Notes under the pieces: model-generated
What the model was told of the DNA's origin: nothing
Databases searched by the model: none
The model's input: the letters and a program-made list of their open reading frames with translations, nothing else
Assembly (NCBI RefSeq): GCF_963662255.1
Contig: NC_085067.1
Coordinates: 4,616,428 to 4,680,427, forward strand
Reading direction: 5' to 3'
DNA from: Cinclus cinclus
Taxonomy: Eukaryota > Chordata > Aves > Passeriformes > Cinclidae
Length of the DNA: 64,000 nucleotides
Program-made: the position numbers and the translations under genes
Part shown: one piece after another, positions 1-8,900 of the stretch
How the letters are laid out: each line of letters starts with the position of its first letter
Numbering within the stretch: the first letter of the stretch is position 1

Positions 1-235
1 TAGGAAAATTCTATCCTTCCAACTTGCTTTATCTATACCAGGGGCATGATGCAGAGCCAGGGCTTGCCTGGATTTCCACTGTTAAATCCCCCCATGTATC
101 ACATTGCTTCTTTGGCCTGTTAGACCCCAAAATGATGGGCTGGGGTCCCAAATCCCACAATGTGAGCACACCAGGGCTGCCAGTGCTGCATGCACAGCTC
201 TGTGTGCTCACAGGCTCTGTGCTGCCTTGTGCCAG
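1..235 (+). other. TSR1 intron (partial, 3' end)
   Basis: This is the intron upstream of the first visible TSR1 exon, ending in gtgccag at 235. I see no further feature in it. Confidence 0.75.
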
Positions 236-432
236 GAGGGGGAGAGCAGTGAGGAGGAAGCTGGGGAGGAGGAGAGTGAGACCATGACTGTGTCAGAGTG
301 CCTGCGGGATGACCAGTACGATGAGAAGATGGAGGAGGATGAACAGATGCTGGAGAGATACAAACAGGAGAGAATGGATGAGATGTTTCCAGATGAGGTG
401 GACACACCACGGGATGTGCCTGCCAGAGTCAG
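236..432 (+). CDS. TSR1: TSR1 exon, acidic region and PDEVDTPRDV
   Basis: The acceptor is gtgccag before 236 and the donor is AG|gtaaat after 432. The exon encodes the acidic linker and the MFPDEVDTPRDV segment. It ends two bases into an Arg codon completed at 837. Confidence 0.93.
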
Positions 433-3119
433 GTAAATGGGATGCTTTGCTGGGAGAGGAGCTGGAAGGGGCTTTTCTGTTTAATTGGGTGAGGAAGCCT
501 GTGATGTCTTAGCCGTGGTGTCTGAACCTGGCTGAAGGATTCTTTTGAAGATTCTCTTTGGCTCTGAGGCTTCCACAGCAGGCACTAGTTGGCAGAGAGA
601 ACTGGGTCCTGATCTGGGAGAGGGAGCAGGATGGCCCTGAGGCAAGGACAGGTTGTTTGCGCCTTTGGCTGCTGGTTTGAGCTCTCTTTGTACCAAGATC
701 TTTCCTGAGGGCTAATGTTTGCTTTGCTCCCTTTGCCCTCTCTGAATGTGTGAGACCCTGCAGACCACAGGTGAAGGATGGAATTCACCTCGATTGGTGA
801 AGTAGTAATTTGTCTTTCCTCCTCTCTGTTCTCAAGGTTCCAGAAGTACAGGGGGCTGAAAAGCTTCCGGACTTCTCCTTGGGACCCCAAAGAGAATCTT
901 CCAAGGGATTATTCCAGGATCTTCCAGTTCCAGGACTTCTCCCGAACCAGAAAGAACCTCTTCAAGCAAATAGAGAAGGAGGAGACTGAAGGAGCTTCGG
1001 TAATTCCCTTTTGCCAATCTCTTTCCCTGTTGTGTTCCTCTGCTCCCAGTAGGAGTGACTTACCAGGGAGGTGGTTGGGTGGATCTTTCAGAGAACCAGT
1101 TCTTAGCATGAAGCCCTAAGTTCAGACAGTTTTCTTCTGGATTCCCTCCCTAATCTAGGCACATCTTCTGACACTTTTTTTTTTTGTTGAGAGAAGTGTT
1201 CACAACTGCTCCCATCTTGGCAGGTGGGCTGGTATGTTACACTTCATGTCTGCAATGTCCCTGTCTCGGTGATGGAGAGCTTCAAGGAAGGGAAACCCCT
1301 GGTCCTGTTCTCGCTGCTTCCCCACGAACAAAAGGTGAACAAAAGGGATGATACCTGGGAGAGATGCGCAGGTCCTTGTTCTTTCAGGCTGCATGGCTTG
1401 GGGAGGGTTTGGCTGCAGAGGGTTTGGGCTGAAATCTCCCCACATTGCTCCTGTGTCAGAGCATGCAGAAGCTGCTGGTGGGGGGGGGTGGGGGGGTGGG
1501 CGGGTTTAGGATAAAGTGTCTGAACCTGGCACTGGTGACAGTGACCTTTTGAGACCCCATTTCCAAGGACATTCATCTCTGCTGCAATGTCCTGTTTCTT
1601 TCTGCTACCCACCATCCCCTGCCAGCAGCCCCTCACTGTGCTGCCTCTTCCAGATGTCTGTGTTGAACTTCCTGGTGCGTCGGCATCCGGGCAATAGTGA
1701 GCCAGTGAGGGCCAAGGAGGAGCTGATCTTCCACTGCGGGTTCAGACGCTTCCGAGCATCCCCCCTGTTCTCCCAGCACACCTCAGGTTTGTCAGGGACT
1801 GGGTACAGGAGGAGTGGGGTTGGGAATTCTGGAGCAGGAAGCCTGTGATGTCTTAGCCGTGGTGTCTGAACCTGGCTGAAGGATTCTTGTGAAGACTATC
1901 TTTGGCTCTGAGGCTTCCAGGGCAGGCACTAAATCATGGGGAGTAGAATGGCTTGGGAAAGGTGGTTAACTGATCCAGGCAAGGTCCAGGTTCCATGCCA
2001 GAGGATCACCTTCATTCCCAGATACCCAGTGCCAGCAGAGGAGGGGTGTTTGTTGAACAGGGAAGAATGAGCTCTGGGGTTTCCCACAGCTCTGAGGATT
2101 GCTCTTGGCCTAAACTTGATCATTGCTGTTCTGTCCCAGCTGATAAGCACAAGCTGGAGCGTTTCCTGCGCCCAGATGCTGCCCTGGTGGTGACTGTTTA
2201 TGCTCCCATCACTTTCCCTCCTGCCTCCGTGCTGCTTTTCAAACAGAGAAGTAATGGTGAGTTGATAAATGCTGAGGATGTGGTGTCTGGGAAACAAACT
2301 GTCCCCATACCCTTCTTACAAGTACATCTCTCCAAAAAGTATGACTTGAAAAAGCTGTCCCCTTCCTGCTGTTTGAGATGAGCTCATCTCCATCCTTGTT
2401 GTCACTTGTCTGTCCCTGCTATGGGTTGCTCTGGGCCTGCAGCCCTTCAGGGAAGGGGTTTGTGGTGGGGAAGGGGTGACGGAGGCACTGCCCTGGTACA
2501 TTGGTGACTCTGCCTGGCAGGAATGCACGACCTCATTGCCACGGGCTCCCTGCTCTCTGTGGACCCCGACAGGATTGTCATCAAGCGCCTGGTGCTCAGT
2601 GGCCACCCCTTCAAGATCTTCACCAAGACAGCTGTCGTGCGATACATGTTCTTCAACAGAGGTACAGCTGGTCTCTGGTGGGAAGAGGGGTTCTGGAAGT
2701 TCTGTCCCTGTGGTTATGTTGGTGCAGCACAGCCTGTTCCTTACCTGCCTTTCGTGTTTCCATCTCCAGAGGATGTGATGTGGTTCAAGCCTGTGGAGCT
2801 GAGGACAAAGTGGGGACGCAGAGGGCACATCAAGGAGCCATTAGGTAGGTTTGATTTGGTATTGATCTCTGTGTTACTGGTATGGTGTGGTCCTCCTGTG
2901 CCAGAGGGACTGCTAATGGCCTCTTCTGCCCTCTGCCTAGGGACCCATGGCCACATGAAGTGTCACTTTGACGGGCAGCTCAAATCCCAGGACACGGTGC
3001 TGCTGAACCTCTACAAGCGCGTTTTTCCCAAATGGACTTATGACCCTCATGTCCCGGAGCCTGTGCCATGGGTGAGGAGTGAGAGTGCGCTGCCAGAGCG
3101 GGAGGTGGAAATGGAATGA
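236..3119 (+). CDS. TSR1: TSR1 ribosome maturation factor, 3' part (8 exons)
   Basis: TSR1 is a GTPase-like but inactive factor that sits on the cytoplasmic pre-40S particle and blocks early subunit joining during 40S maturation. Eight exons join in one frame: 236-432, 837-999, 1224-1334, 1654-1786, 2140-2256, 2521-2661, 2770-2844 and 2941-3119, giving the last 371 codons plus TGA. Human TSR1 is about 804 residues, so roughly the N-terminal half lies upstream. Recognisable segments are an acidic stretch (SSEEEAGEEESET), MFPDEVDTPRDV, KYRGLKSFRTSPWDPKENLP, LIFHCGFRRFRASPLFSQHT, VYAPITFPPASVLLFKQ, GHPFKIFTK, VELRTKWGRRGHIKEPLGTHG and LYKRVFPKWTYDP. These belong to the conserved C-terminal beta-barrel region shared with BMS1. 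All introns are GT-AG. The gene is convergent with SRR. Identification is by remembered family sequence. Confidence 0.96.
433..836 (+). other. TSR1 intron with snoRNA copy 1
   Basis: This GT-AG intron hosts the box C/D-type snoRNA at 493-574, about 60 nt downstream of the donor. The rest shows no clear feature. Confidence 0.85.
493..574 (+). ncRNA. SNORD91: Box C/D snoRNA, SNORD91-like copy 1
   Basis: The 82-nt unit is closed by a perfect 7-bp terminal stem (GGAAGCC at 493-499, GGCTTCC at 568-574). Just inside lie a C-box-like GTGATGT (501-507, one mismatch to RTGATGA) and a D box CTGA (564-567). Internal D' CTGA (532-535) and C'-like TTGAAGA (545-551) are present. A second copy in another TSR1 intron differs at three positions. 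In human, the paralogous pair SNORD91A/B lies in TSR1 introns, so host gene and pairing support the name. The snoRNA would be released from the intron and guide 2'-O-methylation in the nucleolus. The target was not verified. Confidence 0.8.
837..999 (+). CDS. TSR1: TSR1 exon, KYRGLKSFRTSPWDP segment
   Basis: The acceptor is ctcaag before 837 and the donor is TCG|gtaatt. The frame continues the split Arg codon. The exon encodes the most strongly conserved FRTSPWDPKENLP motif. Confidence 0.95.
1224..1334 (+). CDS. TSR1: TSR1 exon, GWYVTLHV segment
   Basis: The acceptor is ttggcag and the donor is AAG|gtgaac. The exon has 37 whole codons and includes FSLLPHEQK. Confidence 0.94.
1335..1653 (+). 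other. TSR1 intron with G-run tract and snoRNA-like relic
   Basis: This GT-AG intron holds a guanine-rich tract (1480-1504). It also has a 15-nt exact match (1516-1530) to the central part of the two snoRNAs of neighbouring introns, but without their terminal stem or boxes. Confidence 0.8.
1480..1504 (+). repeat. G-rich tract, potential G-quadruplex
   Basis: Four G runs (9, 7, 3 and 3) are separated by single T, T and C loops, the pattern expected for a stable parallel quadruplex. It lies on the sense strand within a TSR1 intron. Confidence 0.7.
1654..1786 (+). CDS. TSR1: TSR1 exon, ELIFHCGFRRFRASP segment
   Basis: The acceptor is ctcttccag and the donor is TCAG|gtttgt. The exon ends one base into an Ala codon completed at 2140. 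Confidence 0.94.
1787..2139 (+). other. TSR1 intron with snoRNA copy 2
   Basis: This GT-AG intron hosts the second snoRNA at 1837-1918. It starts 50 nt after the donor, close to the 60 nt seen for copy 1. Confidence 0.85.
1837..1918 (+). ncRNA. SNORD91: Box C/D snoRNA, SNORD91-like copy 2
   Basis: This 82-nt copy has the same 7-bp terminal stem (1837-1843 with 1912-1918), C-box-like GTGATGT (1845-1851) and D box CTGA (1908-1911) as copy 1. It differs from copy 1 at only three bases, all in the second half. One change turns the C' box into GTGAAGA, closer to consensus. The strict conservation inside the stem, against unrelated flanking intron sequence, argues for a selected RNA and not a random duplication. 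It is likely processed from the spliced TSR1 intron. The rRNA target was not checked. Confidence 0.8.
2140..2256 (+). CDS. TSR1: TSR1 exon, VYAPITFPPASVLLF segment
   Basis: The acceptor is ctgtcccag and the donor is AATG|gtgagt. It joins the flanking exons in phase 1. Confidence 0.94.
2521..2661 (+). CDS. TSR1: TSR1 exon, SVDPDRIVIKRLVLSGHPF segment
   Basis: The acceptor is cctggcag and the donor is AGAG|gtacag. It encodes GHPFKIFTK and AVVRYMFFN. Confidence 0.94.
2770..2844 (+). CDS. TSR1: TSR1 exon, VELRTKWGRRGHI segment
   Basis: This is a 75-nt exon with acceptor catctccag and donor TTAG|gtaggt. It encodes WFKPVELRTKWGRRGHIKEP. Confidence 0.94.
2941..3119 (+). CDS. TSR1: TSR1 terminal coding exon
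   Basis: The acceptor is ctgcctag before 2941. It encodes THGHMKCHFDGQLKSQDTV and YKRVFPKWTYDPHVPEPVPW, then a short variable tail ending in TGA at 3117-3119. Confidence 0.95.
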
Positions 3120-3712
3120 TTCTCCAGCATAGCTGGAGTTTGTGCCTTGGCTCCCTGGATGCTGTTCTTGGCCCGTGCACTGTGAGGACAGCACTGATAC
3201 CTTGGACGTGTTACTGCTGGGGTCTGTACAGGGGCAGCTGCATCGCCAGCTGCTGCTCAGGTACCAGCTATAGCTATTTATTTTAATGGAAAATGTCAAA
3301 AATGCCTACGTGCCTCTGTCGTGGTGGTGGCCAGGAGGCCGTGTGCACCCCTTGAACTGAACCCCCTGGCCCACTGGGATTGTTTCTGTCCCTCATGCCC
3401 TGCCACGTGAGATGTGTGAGGATTTTGTTGTGTGGAGATTGTTGGCAGTGCTGCTGGGAAAGAAGATCCAAGTAGCAGATGGGGAGGGTGACTGAGTGCA
3501 GCTCTCTGGAGGCCTGGGCCAGAGCAAGGCAGCTGGGGAAGGGAGAACAGGCAGTGCTTTGTTTCCAGGCCCCCCCACAGAAACCAATGCCAGCTTCCCT
3601 TGTCCCTCCACAAAAACTCTCAAACGTTTGGACTTGATCTGTTTTTAGTAGCGCACAAACCACTGTACAAATTCAGAGTGAGGTTTTCATTCCTTGAAGC
3701 ACTACTCCATCT
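3120..3712. other. Convergent 3' UTRs of TSR1 and SRR
   Basis: The 593 bp between the two stop codons carries no open gene. No AATAAA is seen on the plus strand for TSR1. The only clear signal is on the minus strand at 3277-3282, which would give SRR a 3' UTR of about 0.45 kb. The UTRs of the two genes probably overlap or abut. Confidence 0.6.
3277..3282 (-). terminator. SRR polyadenylation signal AATAAA
   Basis: TTTATT on the plus strand reads AATAAA on the SRR strand, about 430 nt beyond its stop codon. It is the first canonical signal I see downstream of SRR. Confidence 0.6.
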
Positions 3713-3910
3713 TCATTCTGCTTTCCCAGAGAGGTCTGTGAGCCAGGTCAGGGATCTCAGGTCCACATTTCCCCCACACAGCACGATGCAAACATTCTGT
3801 ACATCCCAGGGGACTGCCTGGAACTGCTCCGAGAGCACGGCCGCCAGTCCCACGCCTGCTGTTGGCTCAATGAGCAGCTTCATCCTTTCCCACACCAGCC
3901 ACGTGGCTTG
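3713..3910 (-). CDS. SRR: SRR terminal coding exon
   Basis: Acceptor ccgacag. Residues 269-333 and stop. LLIEPTAGVG and LCGGNVDL are visible; Cys313 replaces the usual Ser. The tail is short and diverged. Confidence 0.92.
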   Translation of the reverse strand, partial: QATWLVWERMKLLIEPTAGVGLAAVLSEQFQAVPWDVQNVCIVLCGGNVDLRSLTWLTDLSGKAE

Positions 3911-5746
3911 CTGTCGGGACATGGCAGCAGCTGTCAGCCCAGCAGCCAGCACAGGCTGCTTCAGGGCATCCCTGCAGTGCTCTGGGAAGGGAGGGCAGAG
4001 CTCCCAACAGTCCTTTCCAGCTGGAGACAGCGTGGGTGTCACAGCTGCAGTGGTGCACAGGGGCTTGTGCTGCTCTGGGAGTGTGTTGGGGTGAGAGCAG
4101 AGGGGCAGAGCAGGGTTGGAGGCAGCTGTCTGCTGGCAGCTACCGTGAGAAGGGAGCTGGGAGCCTTTACCTTGATTTCTTCCTCTGAGACTGTCAGGAC
4201 ATCATCAACCAAATCCCTGATGATGGGCCACGTGTTGGGTCCGATGCTGGTTTTCACTGCGTCTGCAATGGTATCCCGTGAGTGGAGGTTGGGGGTCAGC
4301 TCCCCTCGGACCTTGGACTGATAACAGTCATCCACATTGCTTGGCTCAGCAGCAAACACCTTCACATCTGGCCTCAAAGCCTGGGGAGAGCAGGAGAAGC
4401 CACCTGGGTGACACCAGTCTGTGCCTGTCCCCTGTTTCAGTGTGTGCAGGGGGCTAAGCAGGCCCTGCTGCTGCTGCTGCCATGCAGACCCCAGGCACCC
4501 ACAGACTTTCACTGCAGGGTCTTTCTGTTTCTAAAGCTAAGAGCTGCTGCCTGCCTTGAGAGTCCTGCCCTTCCCACAAGGAGATTCCTGGATGAGTTGT
4601 TGCCTACCTTGATGGCGACTGCTATTCCTGCCACCATTCCTCCGCCTCCAACAGGAACCACCACTGCATTTACATGGGGTGCCTGTGCAGAAAGGAAGCG
4701 TGAGGGCATCTGACGCTTTGTGTCCCCCTTTTTGCTGTGCCCCTGCAGGAGCTGGGCTGTGTCCCTTACCTGCTCCAGAACCTCCAGGGCAATTGTGCCT
4801 TGCCCTGCGATCACCGCCGGCTCCTGGTTGGGGTGCACCAGGACTCCTCCTGTCTCCTGGACTACAGCAGATGCTGTCTCAGCTCTGGACTAAGGGAAAG
4901 CACAGCTGTCACCTCTCACTCTGGCTGGGAAGCGTCCCAGGCCAGTCTCCCCTGTGCCTTACCTTGTCAGTGGGGTCACATGGCACCAGTGTGGCACCAT
5001 AGGCAAGAATGGCATCTTGCTTACACTGCGGGGCTGTTCGGGGCACAACGATGTAGGCAGGAATCCCTGTGGGATGGGAGAGGAAGTAAATCCGACAGCC
5101 CAAAAGCCACAGCAGCCAGTTAGAACTGCAGGAGCAGGCAAGACCGTGCCTATACCAGCTCCTGCATGGGTTCAGGAGAGGGATCTCCATCCTCTCCAAT
5201 GGAGCCAGCTCTGCATTTACCCTGTGCCTGCCTCTGGGAGCTGCGCTGGAGGGCGGGGGTCCCGGTTACCTTCTGCCTGGGCAGCACAGGCGAGTGCCTG
5301 CCCGTGATTGCCACTGCTGTGTGTCACCACAGCGCGGGGCAGCTCCCGGCCCGCACGCTCGCTTTCCTCAACGAGGCTCCTCACCGCGTTCAGGGCACCG
5401 CGGATCTGGAAGGAGAGCACAGGAGTGTGTGTGCCGGGCTGAACGTCATCCTCACACCATTCCCTCAGTCCTGGGCAGCAGCCGTGCAGGCTGGCAGGAC
5501 CTGGCGGGTATCGGCGGAACGCGACTTTCCCTCTTGCAAAAAGCGACCTTTGCCCCGGGGATTCGCAGTGCCGCCGTCCCCACGCACCTTGAAGGATCCG
5601 GTCTTCTGCAAGAGCTCGCACTTGAAAAGCAGCCTCCGGCCGGCCATGCGGTCCAGCCCGGCGCAGGTGAGCAGCGGGGTACGATGGATGCGGCCCCGCA
5701 GCCGCCGCTCCGCATCCCGCACGTCGCTCAGCCCCAGCGCGGCCAT
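3713..5746 (-). CDS. SRR: SRR serine racemase (complete, 7 exons)
   Basis: Serine racemase is a cytosolic fold-type II PLP enzyme that makes D-serine and also dehydrates serine to pyruvate. Minus-strand exons 5746-5588, 5405-5270, 5066-4963, 4889-4770, 4682-4608, 4380-4171 and 3910-3713 join to 333 codons plus stop (human 340). Visible sites are the PLP lysine K53 in KTGSFK, the partner serine S84 in THSSGNHGQAL, Cys113 (nitrosylation site in mammals), tetraglycine loop G185-G188 and metal ligands E210 and D216 in EPSNVDD. Position 313, normally Ser contacting the PLP nitrogen, is Cys (LCGGN). The C-terminus ends SGKAE and lacks the human SVSV PDZ ligand. The start is the first in-frame ATG; the codon six upstream is GTG. 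It shares a divergent promoter with SMG6. Confidence 0.96.
4171..4380 (-). CDS. SRR: SRR exon 6, AAEPSN metal site
   Basis: Acceptor tccccag and donor AAG|gtaaag. Residues 199-268, with E210 and D216 of the divalent-cation site and NTWPIIRDLVDD. Confidence 0.94.
4608..4682 (-). CDS. SRR: SRR exon 5, tetraglycine loop
   Basis: A 75-nt exon with acceptor tgcacag and donor AAG|gtaggc. Residues 174-198. VPVGGGGM (G185-G188) binds the PLP phosphate. Confidence 0.95.
4770..4889 (-). CDS. SRR: SRR exon 4, HPNQEPAVIAGQGT
   Basis: Acceptor cccttag and donor CAG|gtaagg. Residues 134-173. Contains the nearly invariant HPNQEPAVIAGQGTIALEVL block. Confidence 0.94.
4963..5066 (-). CDS. SRR: SRR exon 3, IPAYIVVPRTAPQCK
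   Basis: Acceptor cccacag and donor AAG|gtaagg. Residues 99-133, carrying Cys113. Confidence 0.94.
5270..5405 (-). CDS. SRR: SRR exon 2, SSGNHGQAL
   Basis: Acceptor tccag and donor GAAG|gtaacc. Residues 54-98 plus one base, including IRGALNAVRSLV and the S84-containing phosphate-binding loop. Confidence 0.94.
5588..5746 (-). CDS. SRR: SRR coding exon 1
   Basis: Residues 1-53, ending exactly at the PLP-binding lysine codon (AAG|gtgcgt). It includes LFKCELLQKTGSFK. It lies in the CpG island. Confidence 0.93.
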
Positions 5747-5839
5747 GTGCGCGGTCCCGCGCACGCTTGCGCGCGGCCGCCGCGGCGGTTTGTCCCCGCG
5801 CGGCCGCCGTCGGCGCCGCCCGCCCCCGGCCTAGCCAAG
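5747..5839. promoter_or_regulatory. Divergent SRR/SMG6 CpG promoter
   Basis: Only 93 bp separate the SRR ATG (minus, 5746) from the SMG6 ATG (plus, 5840). The stretch is very CpG-rich, with no TATA box. It carries GCGCACGC and TTGCGCGC half-sites resembling NRF1 elements. The CCAAGATGGCGG at the SMG6 start resembles a YY1 site and also gives a strong Kozak context (A at -3, G at +4). Both 5' UTRs must be short or overlap the partner gene. Confidence 0.8.
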
Positions 5840-5930
5840 ATGGCGGAGGGGCTGGAGCGCGTCCGCGTCTCGGCCGCCGAACTGCGGGACATGGTGGCGG
5901 CGCAGGCCCGCGCGGCCGGCTGCGTGCGAG
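5840..5930 (+). CDS. SMG6: SMG6 exon 1 (start codon)
   Basis: [19 protein letters not shown] matches the known SMG6 N-terminus. Strong Kozak context. Donor CGAG|gtgagg, phase 1. Confidence 0.94.
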
Positions 5931-8900
5931 GTGAGGGGCGCCGGGGGGCACTCGCGACCCGCTGCTGGGTCGTACCTTCCTTGCAGAGGCACTTGCCTGT
6001 GGGCGCTCACCGCACTGAGGCCGCGCTGCCCGGCTGCGCCTGGGGTAGGGCTTGGGGGCAGAGCTGCCGCCCCTCCGGCGCCGGCACGGGGCTGTCCGGG
6101 GTGGGAGCGCACGGCCGGCGCCGCGCCGAGAACGGGGAGGCTGCGAGCCGGGTGGCGGCAGCCGGAGCGGCGCCGGCCGGAGATGGTCGGTCCCAGCCCC
6201 TCGGGGTCCTCCGGGCCGAGCCCCCGGTACCGGCAGAGGTTCGGGGCTACGGCCGGTGCGCGGTACTGACAGGGAAAAAGCGTAGGGGATGCAGCGGGAA
6301 ACAGCCCAGCTTTGGTGGGGTGGGTCGTTTAACTGTGCGTGGTCCGGCCTGGGCTCTGTAACGATTCTTTATGTAAATACGGTTAAAGGAGGAGGAGGAG
6401 GGAAGCGTCACTGGGTTGTGAGCAAGGGGGAAAGGCGTCTTTGACTCCAAAGAGTCTGGTTGGTGGCAGAGCAGGCGCTGCTGGGGATGGCAGCTCCTGC
6501 ACCAACAACAGGCAGGTGACTGCTGCTGAACCTGTGCTGATACAACTTTAGTCTTGCTGCTTGTGCTCGAGTCTGGTGTTGTGCTTTCCCTGTGCCTTTT
6601 TGGTGTTGGGGGATGGGATTTGTAAATGGATCAGGCCAAGGATTTAGTCAGCTGTGCTAGACTTCCTCATTTTCTACTCTTACTCTGTGATTTCCTGTAA
6701 ACATTGACATAGATTTTCAGAGATGTCCTGTACCTGCCCTGAGGGCGGCAGGCTCTTCGCCTTGGCTTGAATATTTGTCATGGTGTTTTTTTAATCCCTG
6801 GGAATAACTTTCTTCTGTCTGTTTTTCCCCAGAAAACATGAAGGAGGTGAAGGAGCCGAGACATCGCAAAGACAACAGGCGCCCAGACCAGGAGATTTAC
6901 AAGCCCGGCCTCTCTAGACTGAGGAGCAAACTTGTGTCGCCAAAGCAAGAAGCCTCGGAGAAGGAAAGGAGCAGAGCTGAGGAGGACAAGGAGGAGGGTG
7001 CTGGGGACAAAGACTTTGTGGGAGTGGGAACACTAGCTGTGGAGGACGGGGACAAAAACAATGACCCCAAGCAGAATGGTCCTTCACAGGAAAAGGAAGA
7101 AACAGAGACCAAGGGCAGCGTACAAAGCCAGGAAAACTCATCTAAGCAGACCACTGTGGATGAGTGGTGTCCAAAAACCCCCAGGAGAACCAAGAAACCA
7201 GACCAGCAGATCTACCAGCCTGGGAAACGCCTGCAGTCAGCTGCTAAAGAGCCCTCCCTGCGGTCGGCCAGCGAGGAAGTCACTGGGAGGATGGAGCAGC
7301 TGAAAGTTGAGGGAGATGAAGAGGCTGAGAAAGGCACTGGAAAAGACAACAACAGGAAAATGAAATCGAGCAAGGAGGATAGAGAGGGAAGCCAGGTGGG
7401 GGAAACAGTGAAAGCCTCCAGGGGGGATAAAGGGAGACGAGCAGAGCGAGGTGACAGGGTGAGGAGGACGGGGGCTGAGGTGCTGCCGGGGAAGCTGGGC
7501 TCCACCAAGCGCTATTCCCGCACGGACAAGCGGCGGAGCCGGTACCGCACCTGCAGCACCAGCTCAGCTGGGAGCAACAACAGCACGGATGGAGCCCTGC
7601 TTGTGGATGGGGTGGAGAGGAGGCAGGAGCGTGCCAGGGAAAGGATACGTCCTAGGAAGCAGCTCTCCGTGTCCTCCACCGACTCCTTGGATGACGACAG
7701 GATCGATGAGGCAGAGGTGTATGTCTCCAGCAGGAATTCGGACAGGAGAAGGCATTCGGAGCAGAGCCGAGCTTCCAGAAGTGAGAGTGACTGGAGCAGC
7801 AATGGCAGGGAAGTCAAGGGACCCTTTCGAGTGACATTTGACAGCAGGACCATGAACAGGGACGTCAGCCTGGCAAATACAGATAAAAAAAAGTCACTGA
7901 AGGCCTTAGAGGTTTCAGAGACAAGGAGCCAGAGCAGGGAGCCCCAAGGAAGGGGCCGTGGGATTCTGTTCCTGCCTGCCAACACAGACCTCTCTGCCAG
8001 CTCAGTGGGTGTCCCTGAAGCCACTCACCCCGGGCCCAGGCTCCTGCTGGGTGGGGCTGGCAGCAAAGGCCCCCGGAGCCGGGGCCGAGGTGGCACTGCC
8101 CGCCGGCTGTGGGACCCAAACAACCCGGACCAAAAACCCGCCCTGAAGAGCCAGACTGCTCAGCTTCACTTCCTGGACACAGATGATGAAGTGAGCCCCA
8201 CTTCCTGGGGGGAAGCCCGCCAGGCCCAGCCCTCCTACTATAAATTCCAGAACTCTGACAACCCCTATTATTACCCTCGTGCCTCCGGGCAAGGCCCCCA
8301 GTATCCCTACGGTGGATATTCCCTGCAGTATCCTATGGGTCCAACCAACGGGGTGTACCCAGGAGCCTATTACCCCGGGTACCCTGGCCAGGCAGGGCAG
8401 TACCTGTGTGGCCCACTCTCCCCTACTCCTCTGAGCCCCGAGATGGAGCAACAGATGAGGAACATGCAGCAGCAGGAGCTCAGCAAACTCCTGCGTGAGG
8501 CTGGGAACCAGGAGCAGCAGCTCAGCAACCTTCTGTCCAGGGACCGCATCAGCCCAGAGGGGCTGGAGAAGATGGCCCAGCTGAGGTTTGTGGGTGGGCT
8601 GTAGAGGGGGGAGTGAGGCATTTCACCAGGGTGAAATGCAGGACGGTGGTGTCTCTTTGGGGATCTCTGTGGCTCGGAGATGTGGCCCTGGGTTGCCAGT
8701 TTTTGATGTGCTAGGTCTGTTTGTTGTGTGCCAGTGGTGTGTGGGTGGTGGAAGGAAACCGTGGGTGAGGATGGATGTCACTTCCCTGGGCTGGGCACTA
8801 AGCTGTAGCTTCTTGTGCTTGGTGAATGCCTTGCAGGGGCACAGAGGAGCAGAACAAGCACCTGCTGCAGATTTTTGGTTCTTCTGGCTCTTGCTGGCGC

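Larger units (their letters stand above)
5480..6260. promoter_or_regulatory. CpG island over SRR exon 1 and SMG6 exon 1
   Basis: CpG dinucleotides are dense from about 5480 to 6260, spanning both first exons and the start of SMG6 intron 1. Long open frames here, such as 5294-6361 plus and 5217-5951 minus, are by-products of GC content. Confidence 0.75.

Noticed and set aside
5217..6361. Long open frames on both strands over the SRR/SMG6 start (355 and 244 codons)
   Set aside because: They arise from stop-poor CpG-island sequence and run through known exons and introns in the wrong frames. Only the SRR and SMG6 exon parts are real.
8586..8604. Continuation of the exon 2 frame to a stop at 8604
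   Set aside because: CTGAG|gtttgt is a usable donor and exon 3 continues the conserved protein at LQLYERC. The extra codons are intronic, although an intron-retained form cannot be excluded.
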